DNA from: Pseudoteredinibacter isoporae
Lineage (GTDB): Bacteria; Pseudomonadota; Gammaproteobacteria; Pseudomonadales; Cellvibrionaceae
Length of the DNA: 64,000 nucleotides
Direction: 5' to 3'
NCBI RefSeq assembly: GCF_011602085.1
Contig: NZ_JAAONY010000002.1
Coordinates: forward strand, 248,001-312,000
Numbering within the stretch: the stretch's first letter is position 1; each line of letters opens with the position of its first letter. Below are positions 38,996-48,570 of the stretch, in pieces. The position numbers were made by a program, and so were the translations under genes. The notes under the pieces are model-generated. The model had not been told where the DNA came from, ran no database searches, and worked only from the letters and a program-made list of their open reading frames with translations.

Positions 38996-39847
38996 ATGAA
39001 AAACCTGCCGATTGAGGTATTAAGAGCATTTGTCACCATTGTTGAACTGGGCAGTTTCACCCAAGCCGGTGACCTCTTAGGGCGATCCCAGCCCGCAATT
39101 AGCTTGCAAATCAAGCGCTTGGAAGAAATGCTTGATCAGAAACTGATCTCACGAAACGGCCAGAATATAGAGCTGACCAAACTTGGCGAACAACTGTTCT
39201 ACTACGCCAAACGTATTCTCGCACTCAATGATGAAGCCGTTGCCAGCTTTGGTGCCACCAGCGTAAGTGGCCAGTTAAAGCTGGGAATTCCCAGCGAGTT
39301 TGCCACAACCTTGCTGCCCAAAGTCCTCAGCCGATTCGCCAATACCTACCCCAATGTGAACCTTGAGGTGATGAGCGACTTGAGTCGAAACCTGATCAAT
39401 GCCGGGGGGCAGAAACAATACGATTTGATGCTGGTTCTGCACGATGACCCTCAGAAGGCAGGTAGCTCGCTCATTAAGGAAGATGAATTGGTTTGGGTCA
39501 GCAGTCACAGCCACGACTGCCATATGCGCTCTGTGCTGCCGTTAATTGTGGCACCGGAAGGATGCATCTACCGAAACCGGGCCAGCACGAGGCTTGCTGA
39601 AGCTGCCCTGCCCTGGAAAATCAGCTACACCAACCCGAGCCTATCCGGCATTCAGGCAGCGATTGAAGAAGGCCTGGGCGTTACGGTTCTGGCTAAAAGC
39701 AGTGTGCCGGATGGTTTAAAAGTGATTACCAATTCCACCCGCTTACCCAAGCTCGGGAAAATTGGGATCAGCATGGTAAAGCAAGCCAGTGATCAAAACG
39801 AAGCGGCCCAGCGCCTGTGTGAGTACATCAGCGCGAGCCTCTCCTGA
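38996..39847 (+). CDS. LysR-family regulator, likely of the glyA-sdaA-gcv-lipA operon
   Basis: 283 aa LysR-type regulator. The winged helix (about residues 1-62) begins NLPIEVLRAFVTIVELGSFT and contains AGDLLGRSQPAISLQIKRLE. The effector domain (about 90-283) is typical, with GQLKLGIPSEFATTLLPKVL and GIQAAIEEGLGVTVLAKSSV. AGGAG lies seven bases before the ATG. It is divergent from glyA with a LysR-type dyad between the genes, so it is the expected regulator of the glycine/serine operon. In P. aeruginosa a comparable operon is run by the TyrR-like activator GcsR and in E. coli gcv is run by the LysR protein GcvA; similarity to GcvA could not be measured here. Confidence 0.9.
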   Translation: MKNLPIEVLRAFVTIVELGSFTQAGDLLGRSQPAISLQIKRLEEMLDQKLISRNGQNIELTKLGEQLFYYAKRILALNDEAVASFGATSVSGQLKLGIPSEFATTLLPKVLSRFANTYPNVNLEVMSDLSRNLINAGGQKQYDLMLVLHDDPQKAGSSLIKEDELVWVSSHSHDCHMRSVLPLIVAPEGCIYRNRASTRLAEAALPWKISYTNPSLSGIQAAIEEGLGVTVLAKSSVPDGLKVITNSTRLPKLGKIGISMVKQASDQNEAAQRLCEYISASLS

Positions 39848-39860
39848 TCAGAATAAAAAG

Positions 39861-39898
39861 GATGAAAGCTCCAAGGGGAATTATTCAGAGCTTTCATC
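39861..39898 (-). terminator. Terminator for the Gly-rich lipoprotein gene
   Basis: An 11-bp perfect stem, GATGAAAGCTC with GAGCTTTCATC, and a 16-base loop. On the minus strand the stem is followed by CTTTTTATT. It also lies just after the LysR stop on the plus strand and may stop that transcript too. Confidence 0.75.
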
Positions 39899-39910
39899 AA
39901 ACCGACTCCC

Positions 39911-40450
39911 CTAGGGCGAGTCAGGTAAACTGCTGGGCATGGAGTAGGCACTGCTGCTGTGCTCAAAGTGTTTAGACACATTCGGGAAGTTTTTCTTATC
40001 GTCTTCTGTCGCCGACTCTTTACACTCTCCGTTGATTTTTAATCTCGCCATGGTGAACTGTTCGCTTAACACCATATAGCCATCACGACAAAACTCTGTC
40101 TCATCCAGTTTTGCTTCCATCGCTTCAATGCCACGGGCTTTCATTTTTTCCTGCATCTGGGCAATCATATCGGTACGGTTTTTACCGCCGGACTGACCAC
40201 CTCGATTTGCCATACCCTTGCCTCCCATACCTTTTCCACCGCCTTTAAAACCACCGCGGCCAGCGCCCTTTTTACGCTGCATCGTCATCACGTATTGAAA
40301 CCGCTTGGAGCCATCTTCGCTGATGTGTGTCACCAGTCGTTCGGTGACTTCGGGTCCTTTCGGTTGGCTGCTGCAAGCAACGAGAAACAGCACCATAAGA
40401 AATGCGCTTGCGAGTTTAAGTGTTCTGAAACGTTTGCGTGTTTGGATCAT
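39911..40450 (-). CDS. Putative lipoprotein with Gly/Lys/Arg-rich low-complexity segment
   Basis: 179 aa protein of unknown function. The N-terminus RFRTLKLASAFLMVLFLVAC ends in a lipobox (LVAC, Cys at about residue 26), so it should be a lipoprotein; the residues after Cys are SSQPKG, without the Asp that would retain it in the inner membrane, so outer membrane is likely. Residues about 60-90 are a low-complexity run of Gly, Lys, Arg, Met and Asn with repeated G-K-G-M and G-G units. After this come KMKARGIEAMEAKLDETEFC and a C-terminal part with two more cysteines. ATG 40450 is chosen to give a normal signal sequence. It is expressed as a single gene with its own terminator. Confidence 0.75.
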   Translation of the reverse strand: MIQTRKRFRTLKLASAFLMVLFLVACSSQPKGPEVTERLVTHISEDGSKRFQYVMTMQRKKGAGRGGFKGGGKGMGGKGMANRGGQSGGKNRTDMIAQMQEKMKARGIEAMEAKLDETEFCRDGYMVLSEQFTMARLKINGECKESATEDDKKNFPNVSKHFEHSSSAYSMPSSLPDSP

Positions 40451-40580
40451 AAGGCCTCCCATAAATGATTAGCCATTATGATTAGCAAATGTGGAGAGAG
40501 TTGCGGGATTTGAAAAACTTCAATTTTCCTTCACATTTATCCCCTATTGCTCGTAGGAATAAGAAGAAATTATGGAGAAA

Positions 40581-41015
40581 TCAGTCCAGTTCGGACAGGT
40601 GTTTGGTAATCAAGGCGCGAACGCGATCGATATCGTCAACCGTATCATCAACGGCCTGACGATCAGTTTCGATCAATGCCCATCGTTTGGACCAATTGCT
40701 GTGCAGAGTTTCTGATTCTTTGGCGACATCCGGCCCGATCAACATGCTGAGATCACGAATCAGGGCTACCGAAACCCAGCCCTTTCTGGGACTGCCTGTG
40801 ATCTTATCGCCATCATAATGCAGACGGTAAATACCCTGTTCAAGCTCCGCCAATTGCAAAAATACCTGAAAAGACGCCGTTCGTATCGTGCTGTTGTCTT
40901 CGCTGACTTCCAAACGCCAGGCATTGTAGGCAAAACTCAGAAAAGCCGAAAACACACTGAGAATGACGGTGATGTAGTAGAATTTCAGGCGACGCTCAAG
41001 AATTTCAGGCTCCAT
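40581..41015 (-). CDS. Small single-pass membrane protein of unknown function
   Basis: 144 aa protein with one N-terminal transmembrane helix (about residues 10-30, FYYITVILSVFSAFLSFAYN) and a C-terminal soluble part that is strongly acidic and likely helical, ending RALITKHLSELD. The first nine residues (MEPEILERR) precede the helix; the orientation is not clear. The ATG at 41015 is preferred over an upstream TTG. No known family was recognised. It is not obviously linked to its neighbours, the lipoprotein gene and sthA. Confidence 0.7.
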   Translation of the reverse strand: MEPEILERRLKFYYITVILSVFSAFLSFAYNAWRLEVSEDNSTIRTASFQVFLQLAELEQGIYRLHYDGDKITGSPRKGWVSVALIRDLSMLIGPDVAKESETLHSNWSKRWALIETDRQAVDDTVDDIDRVRALITKHLSELD

Positions 41016-41124
41016 AGGCAATAGCCCTCTCGCTTTAAGCTTTCAATGATCCTGCTCACAGTATAACCATGCTTTATGGAATCCGAAAAGCAATAGAAAG
41101 CTCAGCGCCATTTTGACTGGCAAT

Positions 41125-41156
41125 AAAAAAGGCAAGCTGTCGAAACAGATTGCCTT
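41125..41156 (-). terminator. Rho-independent terminator of sthA
   Basis: On the minus strand AAGGCAA pairs with TTGCCTT, with an inner CTGT-TTCG-ACAG hairpin, followed by a run of Ts. It starts 27 bp after the sthA stop. This is one of the best terminators in the window. Confidence 0.88.
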
Positions 41157-41182
41157 TGAATTTCCCAAAAGAATCGAAAAAA

Positions 41183-42580
41183 CTACAAGCGATTAACCCG
41201 ATTCAAACCTTCCAGAGCCGCCGTGCGATAGGCCTCGGCCATGGTAGGATAGTTGAAGGTGGTATTCACAAAATAGTTAATATTGTTGGCTTCGCCTTCC
41301 TGATTCATAATGGCCTGACCAATATGAATAATCTCTGATGCTTCAGCACCGAAGCAGTGAATACCTAAAATTTCATGGGTATCGATATGGAAGAGCAATT
41401 TCAGCATCCCCACATCTTCACCGGAAATCTGCGCTCTCGCAGTGTTCTTAAAGAAAGCACGCCCCACTTCATAAGGCACTCGCGCTTCGGTAAGTTCACG
41501 CTCGGTTTTTCCCAGAGAACTAATTTCGGGCAGAGTATAGATACCCGTTGGGGCATCGGTCACAAAACGACACTCCTCACCATTGATCGCCATGGCAATT
41601 TCACGCCCTTGATCGTAAGAAGCACTGGCCAGGCTCGGCCAACCAATGACATCACCCGCTGCATAGACATAGTCGATATCGGTCTGATAGCGATCATTTA
41701 CCTTTAACTGACCTCGATGATCGGCTTCAAGACCGATCGCATCCAAATTCAGGTTGTCGGTATTACCAGTACGACCATTACACCACAGCAGGGCATCAGC
41801 GCGCAGACGCTTACCGGATTTCAAGTGCAAGGTGACGCTGCGCTCATTGGCCTCAACCTTTTCATATTCTTCCAGGTGACGAACCGTTACGCCACTGTCG
41901 CGGAGGTGGTAGCTCAAGGCGTCGGAAATTTCATCGTCCAGGAATGACAGCAGGCGCTCACGGCTATTGATCAAATCCACTTTGATTCCGAGCCCGGCAA
42001 AAATGGAAGCGTATTCACTACCAATAACACCCGCGCCGTAAATCACAATATGGCGTGGTGTGTGGTTCATTTCCAAAATGGTATCGCTGTCATAAACGCG
42101 CGGGTGATTAAAGTTCACATCCGCCGGGCGATAAGGGCGAGAGCCCGTGGCAACAACAATGTGTTTAGCTCGAATGGTTTCTACCGCACCATCCGGCAAG
42201 CGAACACGGACCTCATTTTCACCGCTGAAACTTGCCTCGCCAATATGCAGATACACACGATTGCGATTATAGAAACCGGTATGCAAATCCACCTGCTTCG
42301 GGATCACGGTTTTGGCAGACTTCAACACCTTCGGGTAGCTGACGCGAGTGGATTCGCCCATATGGTGGAACAGATTATTCTGGTTAAAGCGAATAATCTG
42401 TTTTACAACATGACGCAGGGCCTTGGAAGGGATGGTCCCTTTGTGAGAACAGTTGCCACCGACAACACCGCGATTTTCAATTGCGCCAACGCGCATGCCC
42501 TGTTTTACCGCTGCCATTGCAGCGCCCTCACCGGCCGGACCGGTACCGATGACTAATACATCATAATGGTAATCGCTCAT
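41183..42580 (-). CDS. sthA: Soluble pyridine nucleotide transhydrogenase
   Basis: 465 aa FAD enzyme that transfers hydride between NADPH and NAD+ in the cytosol. The FAD-binding motif is [14 protein letters not shown] (about residues 9-22). At the position of the redox disulfide of related dehydrogenases it has [17 protein letters not shown] (about 41-57), with a single Cys and Thr in place of the second, as expected for SthA and not for lipoamide dehydrogenase. The NAD(P) domain has [19 protein letters not shown] (about 178-196). It follows nqrM with 145 bp between them and has its own terminator. It sits by the Na+-NQR operon, as in pseudomonads. Confidence 0.95.
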   Translation of the reverse strand: MSDYHYDVLVIGTGPAGEGAAMAAVKQGMRVGAIENRGVVGGNCSHKGTIPSKALRHVVKQIIRFNQNNLFHHMGESTRVSYPKVLKSAKTVIPKQVDLHTGFYNRNRVYLHIGEASFSGENEVRVRLPDGAVETIRAKHIVVATGSRPYRPADVNFNHPRVYDSDTILEMNHTPRHIVIYGAGVIGSEYASIFAGLGIKVDLINSRERLLSFLDDEISDALSYHLRDSGVTVRHLEEYEKVEANERSVTLHLKSGKRLRADALLWCNGRTGNTDNLNLDAIGLEADHRGQLKVNDRYQTDIDYVYAAGDVIGWPSLASASYDQGREIAMAINGEECRFVTDAPTGIYTLPEISSLGKTERELTEARVPYEVGRAFFKNTARAQISGEDVGMLKLLFHIDTHEILGIHCFGAEASEIIHIGQAIMNQEGEANNINYFVNTTFNYPTMAEAYRTAALEGLNRVNRL

Positions 42581-42725
42581 TGCCGATTACAACCTCTCTA
42601 ATTCCGTTACTGCTTTCTAACTTTTGTTCTTTCTGATTTGTGTTCTTTCCAGCGTATGTTCGTTCAAACGTCACCTGCCTAATGTTGCCAGCCTGCGATC
42701 TACGGCTTGAAGCGAACAAGCAATC

Positions 42726-42968
42726 TCACTTTTTCATAGCGTCGTAAGACAGTTCTTCTTTCTGAGATTCGGTATCGTCCTTGCCCATTTTCTGCTCTTC
42801 GCATTTGCTTTCGTCGCCACCACAAATATCACAGACATAGTTAGGATCTTTCAGCGCGTCGCCAACGCCACCGCAGGAACCTGAAATCGGTTTGCGTCCC
42901 ATTAAAACACCAATGGACATCATGACCACCAACAGTGTTATCGCGCCAAATGCTACTAAGTAAATCAT
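42726..42968 (-). CDS. nqrM: Na+-NQR maturation protein NqrM
   Basis: 80 aa protein with one N-terminal transmembrane helix (about residues 3-23) and a cysteine-rich tail: SGSCGG, YVCDICGGDESKCEEQ. The four conserved cysteines are the mark of NqrM (DUF539), which is needed to deliver iron for the Cys4 [Fe] or [2Fe-2S] centre between NqrD and NqrE. GAGG precedes the ATG. It is the last gene of the operon nqrABCDEF-apbE-nqrM, 50 bp after apbE. Confidence 0.93.
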   Translation of the reverse strand: MIYLVAFGAITLLVVMMSIGVLMGRKPISGSCGGVGDALKDPNYVCDICGGDESKCEEQKMGKDDTESQKEELSYDAMKK

Positions 42969-43018
42969 AGTTCACCTCATTCTCTACCCCACATCCCACC
43001 ACAAGGTGGGACATCGCG

Positions 43019-44074
43019 CTATTGGACATAGGTCGCAAAGGCGCTGGAGTAACTTTCTTTAAATCCGCTCTTGGTTTTCACCAACATAAATACCGGCAGC
43101 TTTTCCTGCTCGGCCAAACGCATTCCCTCTTCCGGCCCGACTACCGTAATGACTGTCGCCCAGGCATCTGCTTCAGCAGAGCTTGGTGCCAGAACTGTGA
43201 CCGACGCCAGTGCGTGGGTAATCGGCTTTCCAGTTCGGGGGTCGATGGTGTGGGAATAACGCACACCTTCTTTTTCAAAATAGTTTCGGTAGTCGCCCGA
43301 GGTCGCCACACCCTTGTCGCTGACCTGCAACAAGCGCTGCATGCTTTGCCCGGCCAAACTGTTGCCCGGTTTCTCGATGGCAATCTTCCAGGCACTGCCG
43401 CGAGGGCTCAGCCCCTTCAACAGCAATTCACCACCGACTTCCACCAAGTAGTCCTGAGCACCGCAAGCTTCCAGAGCTTCAGCCACCTTATCGGCACCAT
43501 AACCTTTGGCCACTGCCGACAGATTCAGTTCAACAGCCTTACTTTTGCTGAACTTGCCACTGCTCACCTGCAGGCTATCACCACCACCCAGTGCCATTGC
43601 CGCGTGAATTTGCTCATCACTGGGTACAGCATCTTCTGGAGAAGATTTTGGCCCAAAGCCCCACAGATTCACCAAAGGACCAACCGTAATATCGAAGGCA
43701 CCGTTGCTCAGCGTGTACAGGCGTTCACTCAAACGCAGCACCTTTTCCATATCTGAGGAAATGGTAACACTTTCACCCACTGGCAGGCGGCTTAATCCGT
43801 TTAACTCGCTATTCTCGATATAGTGAGACATTTGTTGATTCGTCTGCACCAGACTTTGACGAATTTTCTCATCAAACTCGGCCTGACTGCAGCTATAGGA
43901 TTCTTTCGGCACCACCGTAACGTGATACTGAGTGCCCATGGTTGGGCCACTGAAGCGCCAAGGCTCATTTTTCTGGCCGCAGGCTGACAATAAAAGCGCA
44001 GAGCCCAAACAGAAGAAGGCCAGCAATGCTGGCCTCTTCCTGTAGGCATTTACCACATTGGATAATGCCATCAT
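43019..44074 (-). CDS. apbE: FAD:protein FMN transferase ApbE
   Basis: 351 aa periplasmic lipoprotein (signal RPALLAFFCLGSALLLSAC, lipobox LSAC, Cys about residue 32) that attaches FMN covalently to threonines of NqrB and NqrC. Family motifs: FSGPTMGTQYHVTVVP (about 42-57), VNLWGFGP (about 131-138), and the C-terminal YSHTIDPRTGKPITHALASV (about 273-292) with the Mg2+-binding Asp/Thr. Its two targets are encoded in the same operon and both carry the acceptor motif. Two adjacent ATGs (44074, 44071) are possible. It begins three bases after the nqrF stop. Confidence 0.94.
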   Translation of the reverse strand: MMALSNVVNAYRKRPALLAFFCLGSALLLSACGQKNEPWRFSGPTMGTQYHVTVVPKESYSCSQAEFDEKIRQSLVQTNQQMSHYIENSELNGLSRLPVGESVTISSDMEKVLRLSERLYTLSNGAFDITVGPLVNLWGFGPKSSPEDAVPSDEQIHAAMALGGGDSLQVSSGKFSKSKAVELNLSAVAKGYGADKVAEALEACGAQDYLVEVGGELLLKGLSPRGSAWKIAIEKPGNSLAGQSMQRLLQVSDKGVATSGDYRNYFEKEGVRYSHTIDPRTGKPITHALASVTVLAPSSAEADAWATVITVVGPEEGMRLAEQEKLPVFMLVKTKSGFKESYSSAFATYVQ

Positions 44075-44077
44075 CGA

Positions 44078-45301
44078 TTAACCACCGAAGTCATCAAGCA
44101 GGATGTTCTCATCCTCTACGCCCAAGTCTTTCAACATGGCAATCACCGCCGCGTTCATCATTGGAGGCCCACACATGTAGTACTCACAATCTTCCGGCGC
44201 AGGATGGTCCTTCAGATACTGCTCGTAAAGAACATTGTGGATGAAGCCCGTCAGGCCATCCCAATTGTCTTCCGGCTGAGGATCAGAAAGAGCCACATGC
44301 CATTCGAAGTTCTCGTTTTCATTGGCCAGCATGTCGTATTCATCATCGTAGAACATCTCACGCAATGAACGGGCACCGTACCAGAAGCTCATCTTACGCT
44401 TGGATTTCAAACGCTTCAGCTGGTCAAAGATATGTGAACGCATTGGCGCCATACCTGCACCACCACCGATGAACACCATTTCGTTTTCGGTATCCTTGGC
44501 AAAGAACTCACCAAATGGACCGTACACAGTAATGGTGTCGCCTGGCTTCAGGCTGAACACGTAGGAAGACATTTGACCTGGTGGCAAACCCTCAGTGCGC
44601 GGAGGTGGAGTTGCAATACGGATATTGAACTTCACAACGCCTTTTTCTTCCGGGTAGTTCGCCATGGAATAAGCACGGATTACCGGCTCATCCACTTTAG
44701 ATTCCAGATTGAAGAAACCAAAGTGTTCCCAGTCACCGCGGTATTCGTCTTCGATGTCGAAATCAGAAAACTTAACGTGGTGCGGAGGACATTCCAGCTG
44801 AACGTAGCCGCCTGCGCGGAAATCTACGTTTTCACCTTCCGGCAGTTTCAAGGTCAGCTCTTTAATGAAGGTGGCCATGTTCGGGTTGGATTCCACAGTA
44901 CATTCCCACTGCTTCACACCGAACACATCTTCAGGCACTTCGATAACCATGTCCTGTTTAACCGGAGTCTGACAAGACAGACGCCAGCCTTCAGCAGCAT
45001 CGCGCTTGGTAAAGTGTGACTCTTCCGTTGGCAACATTGAGCCACCACCGGAATTCACCACACACTTACACTGTGCACAAGTACCACCGCCACCACAGGC
45101 AGAAGGCAGAAACAAACCATTGCCGGCCAGGGTCTGCAGCAACTTGCCACCCGCTGGAACGGTCAGGGTTTTTTCGCCATTAATTTCAATGTTTACATCG
45201 CCGGAATTCACCAGCTTCGCGCGGGCGCCAAGAATGATGAACACCAGAGCGATAACAATCACGGTGAACATCACAACGCCAAGTATAATAGTCAGATTCA
45301 T
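44078..45301 (-). CDS. nqrF: Na+-translocating NADH:quinone reductase subunit F
   Basis: 407 aa NADH-oxidising subunit of Na+-NQR. It has an N-terminal transmembrane helix (about residues 4-24), a [2Fe-2S] ferredoxin domain with [16 protein letters not shown] (Cys at about 70, 76, 79) and a fourth Cys in LSCQTPVK (about 111), an FAD domain with [13 protein letters not shown], and an NAD domain with [12 protein letters not shown] and [10 protein letters not shown]. Electrons enter from NADH here and pass to the FMNs of NqrC and NqrB. GGAG precedes the ATG. It lies 12 bp after nqrE. Confidence 0.96.
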   Translation of the reverse strand: MNLTIILGVVMFTVIVIALVFIILGARAKLVNSGDVNIEINGEKTLTVPAGGKLLQTLAGNGLFLPSACGGGGTCAQCKCVVNSGGGSMLPTEESHFTKRDAAEGWRLSCQTPVKQDMVIEVPEDVFGVKQWECTVESNPNMATFIKELTLKLPEGENVDFRAGGYVQLECPPHHVKFSDFDIEDEYRGDWEHFGFFNLESKVDEPVIRAYSMANYPEEKGVVKFNIRIATPPPRTEGLPPGQMSSYVFSLKPGDTITVYGPFGEFFAKDTENEMVFIGGGAGMAPMRSHIFDQLKRLKSKRKMSFWYGARSLREMFYDDEYDMLANENENFEWHVALSDPQPEDNWDGLTGFIHNVLYEQYLKDHPAPEDCEYYMCGPPMMNAAVIAMLKDLGVEDENILLDDFGG

Positions 45302-45313
45302 ACTGGCTGCTCC

Positions 45314-45928
45314 TTACAAGCTGATACCGCCGAAGGACATGAAGCCCAACGACATCAAACCAACGGTGATAAAGGTAATACCCAGACCTTGCAGGCCATC
45401 AGGCACATCGGAATACTTCATCTTCTCACGGATACCGGCCAGGGCAGCAATCGCCAACGCCCAACCTACACCGGAGCCAACACCAAATACAACGGACTCA
45501 CTGAAGTTGTAACTACGCTCAACCATGTACAAGTTCGCACCCATGATGGCGCAGTTCACGGTAATCAGCGGAAGGAATACACCCAGTGCGTTGTACAGAG
45601 CCGGGAAGAATTTATCCAACACCATTTCCAGAATCTGAACCATCGCCGCAATTACACCAATAAAGGTAATCAGGCTCAGGAAGTTCAAATCAACACTGGC
45701 GTAGTCTTCACCCAACCAGGACAAGCCACCTTCCGACAGCAAGTAGGTATATAGGATATTGTTAACGGGTACAGTAATCGCCAATACCACGATAACCGCA
45801 ACACCCAGACCGATTGCCGCTTCCACCTTTTTGGAAATTGCCAAAAAGGTACACATTCCAAGGAATGCGGCCAAGGCCATGTTCTCGATAAAAATCGAGC
45901 GAACAAACAAACTGATAAAATGTTCCAT
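45314..45928 (-). CDS. nqrE: Na+-NQR subunit E
   Basis: 204 aa integral membrane subunit with six transmembrane helices. It is homologous to NqrD and forms with it the Cys4 iron site in the middle of the membrane; cysteines are found in MCTFLAIS (about residue 26) and [10 protein letters not shown] (about 120). GGAGG precedes the ATG. It starts two bases after the nqrD stop. Confidence 0.95.
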   Translation of the reverse strand: MEHFISLFVRSIFIENMALAAFLGMCTFLAISKKVEAAIGLGVAVIVVLAITVPVNNILYTYLLSEGGLSWLGEDYASVDLNFLSLITFIGVIAAMVQILEMVLDKFFPALYNALGVFLPLITVNCAIMGANLYMVERSYNFSESVVFGVGSGVGWALAIAALAGIREKMKYSDVPDGLQGLGITFITVGLMSLGFMSFGGISL

Positions 45929-45930
45929 GA

Positions 45931-46587
45931 TTAGGCCTCCGCTGGCTTCGTATTCGGCGAAATCTTGAAGTCAGGCTCTTCAACCTGTGCTTTATCGTAA
46001 GCACGAATGCCCCAGATGATCAGACCGATAATGAAGAAAGAAGACGGTGGCAACAGCAACAGGCCGTTAGAGACATACCAACCACCTTCGGTGGCCAAAG
46101 GCAGAATCTCGAAGCCCAGCAGCTTGCCAGCACCGAACAGCTCACGTGGAATAGCGATGGCAATTAGCAGAGCGGAGTAGCCCAAGCCGTTACCTAAGCC
46201 ATCCAGGAAGCTTGCACCGGCACCATTTTTCATGGCGAAGGCTTCAGCGCGACCCATCACGATACAGTTGGTGATGATCAAACCAACGAATACAGACAGC
46301 TGCTTGGACACGTCGTAAGCAACGGCCTTCAGCACTTGATCAACCACGATTACCAGTGAGGCAATAATGGTCATCTGTACGATGATTCGGATGTTGTTTG
46401 GAATGTGGTTACGCACCAGAGACACAAACAGGTTAGAGAACGCGGTTACGGTGGTCAAAGCCACACACATCACCAACGTTACTTTCAAACTACCCGTAAC
46501 CGCCAGCGCTGAACAGATACCCAGGATCTGCAGAGCAATAGGGTTATTCTGGATAATTGGGGTAAATAAAAGCTCTTTTGCTTTCAT
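45931..46587 (-). CDS. nqrD: Na+-NQR subunit D
   Basis: 218 aa integral membrane subunit with six hydrophobic segments. The paired cysteines of the iron site are in [13 protein letters not shown] (about residue 25) and [13 protein letters not shown] (about 107-119). The start NPIALQILG and the [16 protein letters not shown] motif identify NqrD over RnfE-type paralogues. GGAGG precedes the ATG. Three bases separate it from the nqrC stop. Confidence 0.95.
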   Translation of the reverse strand: MKAKELLFTPIIQNNPIALQILGICSALAVTGSLKVTLVMCVALTTVTAFSNLFVSLVRNHIPNNIRIIVQMTIIASLVIVVDQVLKAVAYDVSKQLSVFVGLIITNCIVMGRAEAFAMKNGAGASFLDGLGNGLGYSALLIAIAIPRELFGAGKLLGFEILPLATEGGWYVSNGLLLLPPSSFFIIGLIIWGIRAYDKAQVEEPDFKISPNTKPAEA

Positions 46588-46590
46588 GGC

Positions 46591-47376
46591 TTAGGCCTCC
46601 CCTTTTTGCAAATTGTTTAACAACGGACGATAACCACTTTCACCCAACCAGTAGCGGTACAGATTATCCAAACCGCGAGTGGTCAACGTGGCACCGGAAA
46701 GACCATCGATCTCACTTTCAGAACCGGAAGGCGCTTTACCCTTCAGAATTCTCAACGCAACATCGCCATTACTTGTATACATCTTTTTGCCAACCCAACT
46801 GGCTTTCCAGTTTGGATTGTCAACTTCGCCACCCAGTCCCGGCGTTTCTTTGTGATCGTAGAAACCCACACCTACTACGGTGTTCAGATCTGAACCCAAA
46901 GCCATGAAGCCATACAGCTGACCCCACAAACCGTAACCTTTAACAGGCAGTACGATGGTTTCCAAATTGCCGTTGTCGCCATTGATCATGTAAACCTTGG
47001 CGTATTTTTCTTTGCGCAAGATTTTCGCAGGATCGTTGTCACCGCTCAGAGCTTCAGACAAGGCCGGATCTTTCGCAGCTTTGTTCTGGTCGTAGGCATC
47101 AACACTCACAATACCTTCAACATCATCCGCAGAAACGAACTTACCGGTGCTCAGATCAACCAGCTTCGGCGTTACTTTTTTCATCAACTCATTGACATCG
47201 GCACCGTCGGTTAACAAACCGGCTGCTGCCAAAATGTTTTTGTTGAAGTCCAATTGCTTATTGGCATCCTGGGATGGCTTTAATACCACCGCCGCTGTCG
47301 ATACAACGATCGAACAAACAATACACAAGGACAGTGCAACAATAAGCGTCTTCTTAATAGTATCGTTATTAGCCAC
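46591..47376 (-). CDS. nqrC: Na+-NQR subunit C (covalent FMN)
   Basis: 261 aa subunit with one N-terminal transmembrane helix (about residues 7-28) and a periplasmic FMN domain. The FMN acceptor is the last Thr of [11 protein letters not shown] (about residue 230), matching the ApbE target pattern D-x-x-S-G-A-T. The start is a GTG at 47376, chosen because GGAGG lies seven bases upstream and the protein then has family length; the longer open frame (to 47412) would lengthen the N-terminus without similarity. This start overlaps the end of nqrB by eight bases, suggesting coupled translation. Confidence 0.94.
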   Translation of the reverse strand: MANNDTIKKTLIVALSLCIVCSIVVSTAAVVLKPSQDANKQLDFNKNILAAAGLLTDGADVNELMKKVTPKLVDLSTGKFVSADDVEGIVSVDAYDQNKAAKDPALSEALSGDNDPAKILRKEKYAKVYMINGDNGNLETIVLPVKGYGLWGQLYGFMALGSDLNTVVGVGFYDHKETPGLGGEVDNPNWKASWVGKKMYTSNGDVALRILKGKAPSGSESEIDGLSGATLTTRGLDNLYRYWLGESGYRPLLNNLQKGEA

Positions 47377-48568
47377 GTGCCAACCTCCGCTTAACATTCG
47401 CCTGCACCACAAAGTGATCGATCAGAGGTGCAAACAGGTTGGAGAACAGGATGGCCAACATCATGCCTTCAGGGAAAGCAGGGTTTGCCACACGAATCAG
47501 AATAACCATCACACCGATCAGCGCACCGAAGATCCACTTACCCGTGTTGGTCATGGAGGCGGAAACCGGGTCGGTCGCCATAAAGAACAGACCGAAAGCA
47601 AAGCCACCCACGACAACATGCCAATGCCAAGGCACATTCATCATTTGGTTAGTATCGGAGCCAATCGCGTTAAAGATCATGGTCATGATCAGAGAGCCGA
47701 CCAGCACACCCGCTACGATTCGCCATGCCGCGATTCGCATCACCAGCAAGGCACCGCCACCGATAATCAATGCCAGAGTTGAGGTTTCACCAATTGAACC
47801 CTGCATCTTGCCCAGGAACGCGTCCATCCAGCTCAGGCCATTGTTCACAACGGTTTCAACGCCGCCGCTCGCCATTACAGACAGAGCCGTCGCGCCAGTG
47901 TAGCCGTCAACAGAAACCCAAACCGCGTCACCCGACATATAAGATGGGTAAGCGAAGAACAGGAAGGCACGACCCGCAAGAGCCGGGTTAAGGAAGTTTT
48001 TACCCGTTCCACCGAATACTTCTTTGGCGATAACCACACCAAAGCTGATGCCCAGCGCCGCTTGCCACAAAGGCAGACTTGGTGGACAGGTCAGTGAGAA
48101 CAGTACCGAGGTAACGAAGAAACCTTCGTTCACTTCGTGCTTGCGCACCATGGCGAACAGGACTTCCCAGAAACCACCCACAACAAACACCGTCATGTAG
48201 ATCGGCAGATAATAAGCGGCGCCGTGTACCAGGTTGTCCCAGATGCTGGCGGCATCATGACTGGCAAACAAGGCGATCAGCGCACCGCGCCAACCTTCAA
48301 CTTCGGTAATGCCCATATCAGCCATAATGGTGTTGGCCTGGAAGCCAACGTTGTACATGCCCCACAGCATTGCCGGGAAGGTACAGATCCATACAGTGAT
48401 CATAATGCGCTTCAGATCAATGTGATCGCGCACGTGAGCTGTGGTTTTGGTTACGTCTTTTGGTTTGTAGAAGCCGGTATCAACCGCTTCCCAGAGGGCG
48501 TACCATTTTTCGTACTTGCCACCCGGATGTACATGGGGGGACATGCCGTCTAATAGCTTTTTCAACAT
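47369..48568 (-). CDS. nqrB: Na+-NQR subunit B (covalent FMN, riboflavin, Na+ channel)
   Basis: 399 aa membrane subunit with about ten helices. It holds the second covalent FMN, on the Thr of [11 protein letters not shown] (about residues 223-233), again an ApbE target motif. NqrB also binds riboflavin and carries the Na+ path. The conserved [20 protein letters not shown] (about 185-205) and the [17 protein letters not shown] segment (about 336-352) are family features. GGAGGG precedes the ATG. It begins two bases after the nqrA stop. Confidence 0.96.
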   Translation of the reverse strand: MLKKLLDGMSPHVHPGGKYEKWYALWEAVDTGFYKPKDVTKTTAHVRDHIDLKRIMITVWICTFPAMLWGMYNVGFQANTIMADMGITEVEGWRGALIALFASHDAASIWDNLVHGAAYYLPIYMTVFVVGGFWEVLFAMVRKHEVNEGFFVTSVLFSLTCPPSLPLWQAALGISFGVVIAKEVFGGTGKNFLNPALAGRAFLFFAYPSYMSGDAVWVSVDGYTGATALSVMASGGVETVVNNGLSWMDAFLGKMQGSIGETSTLALIIGGGALLVMRIAAWRIVAGVLVGSLIMTMIFNAIGSDTNQMMNVPWHWHVVVGGFAFGLFFMATDPVSASMTNTGKWIFGALIGVMVILIRVANPAFPEGMMLAILFSNLFAPLIDHFVVQANVKRRLARG

Positions 48569-48570
48569 AC

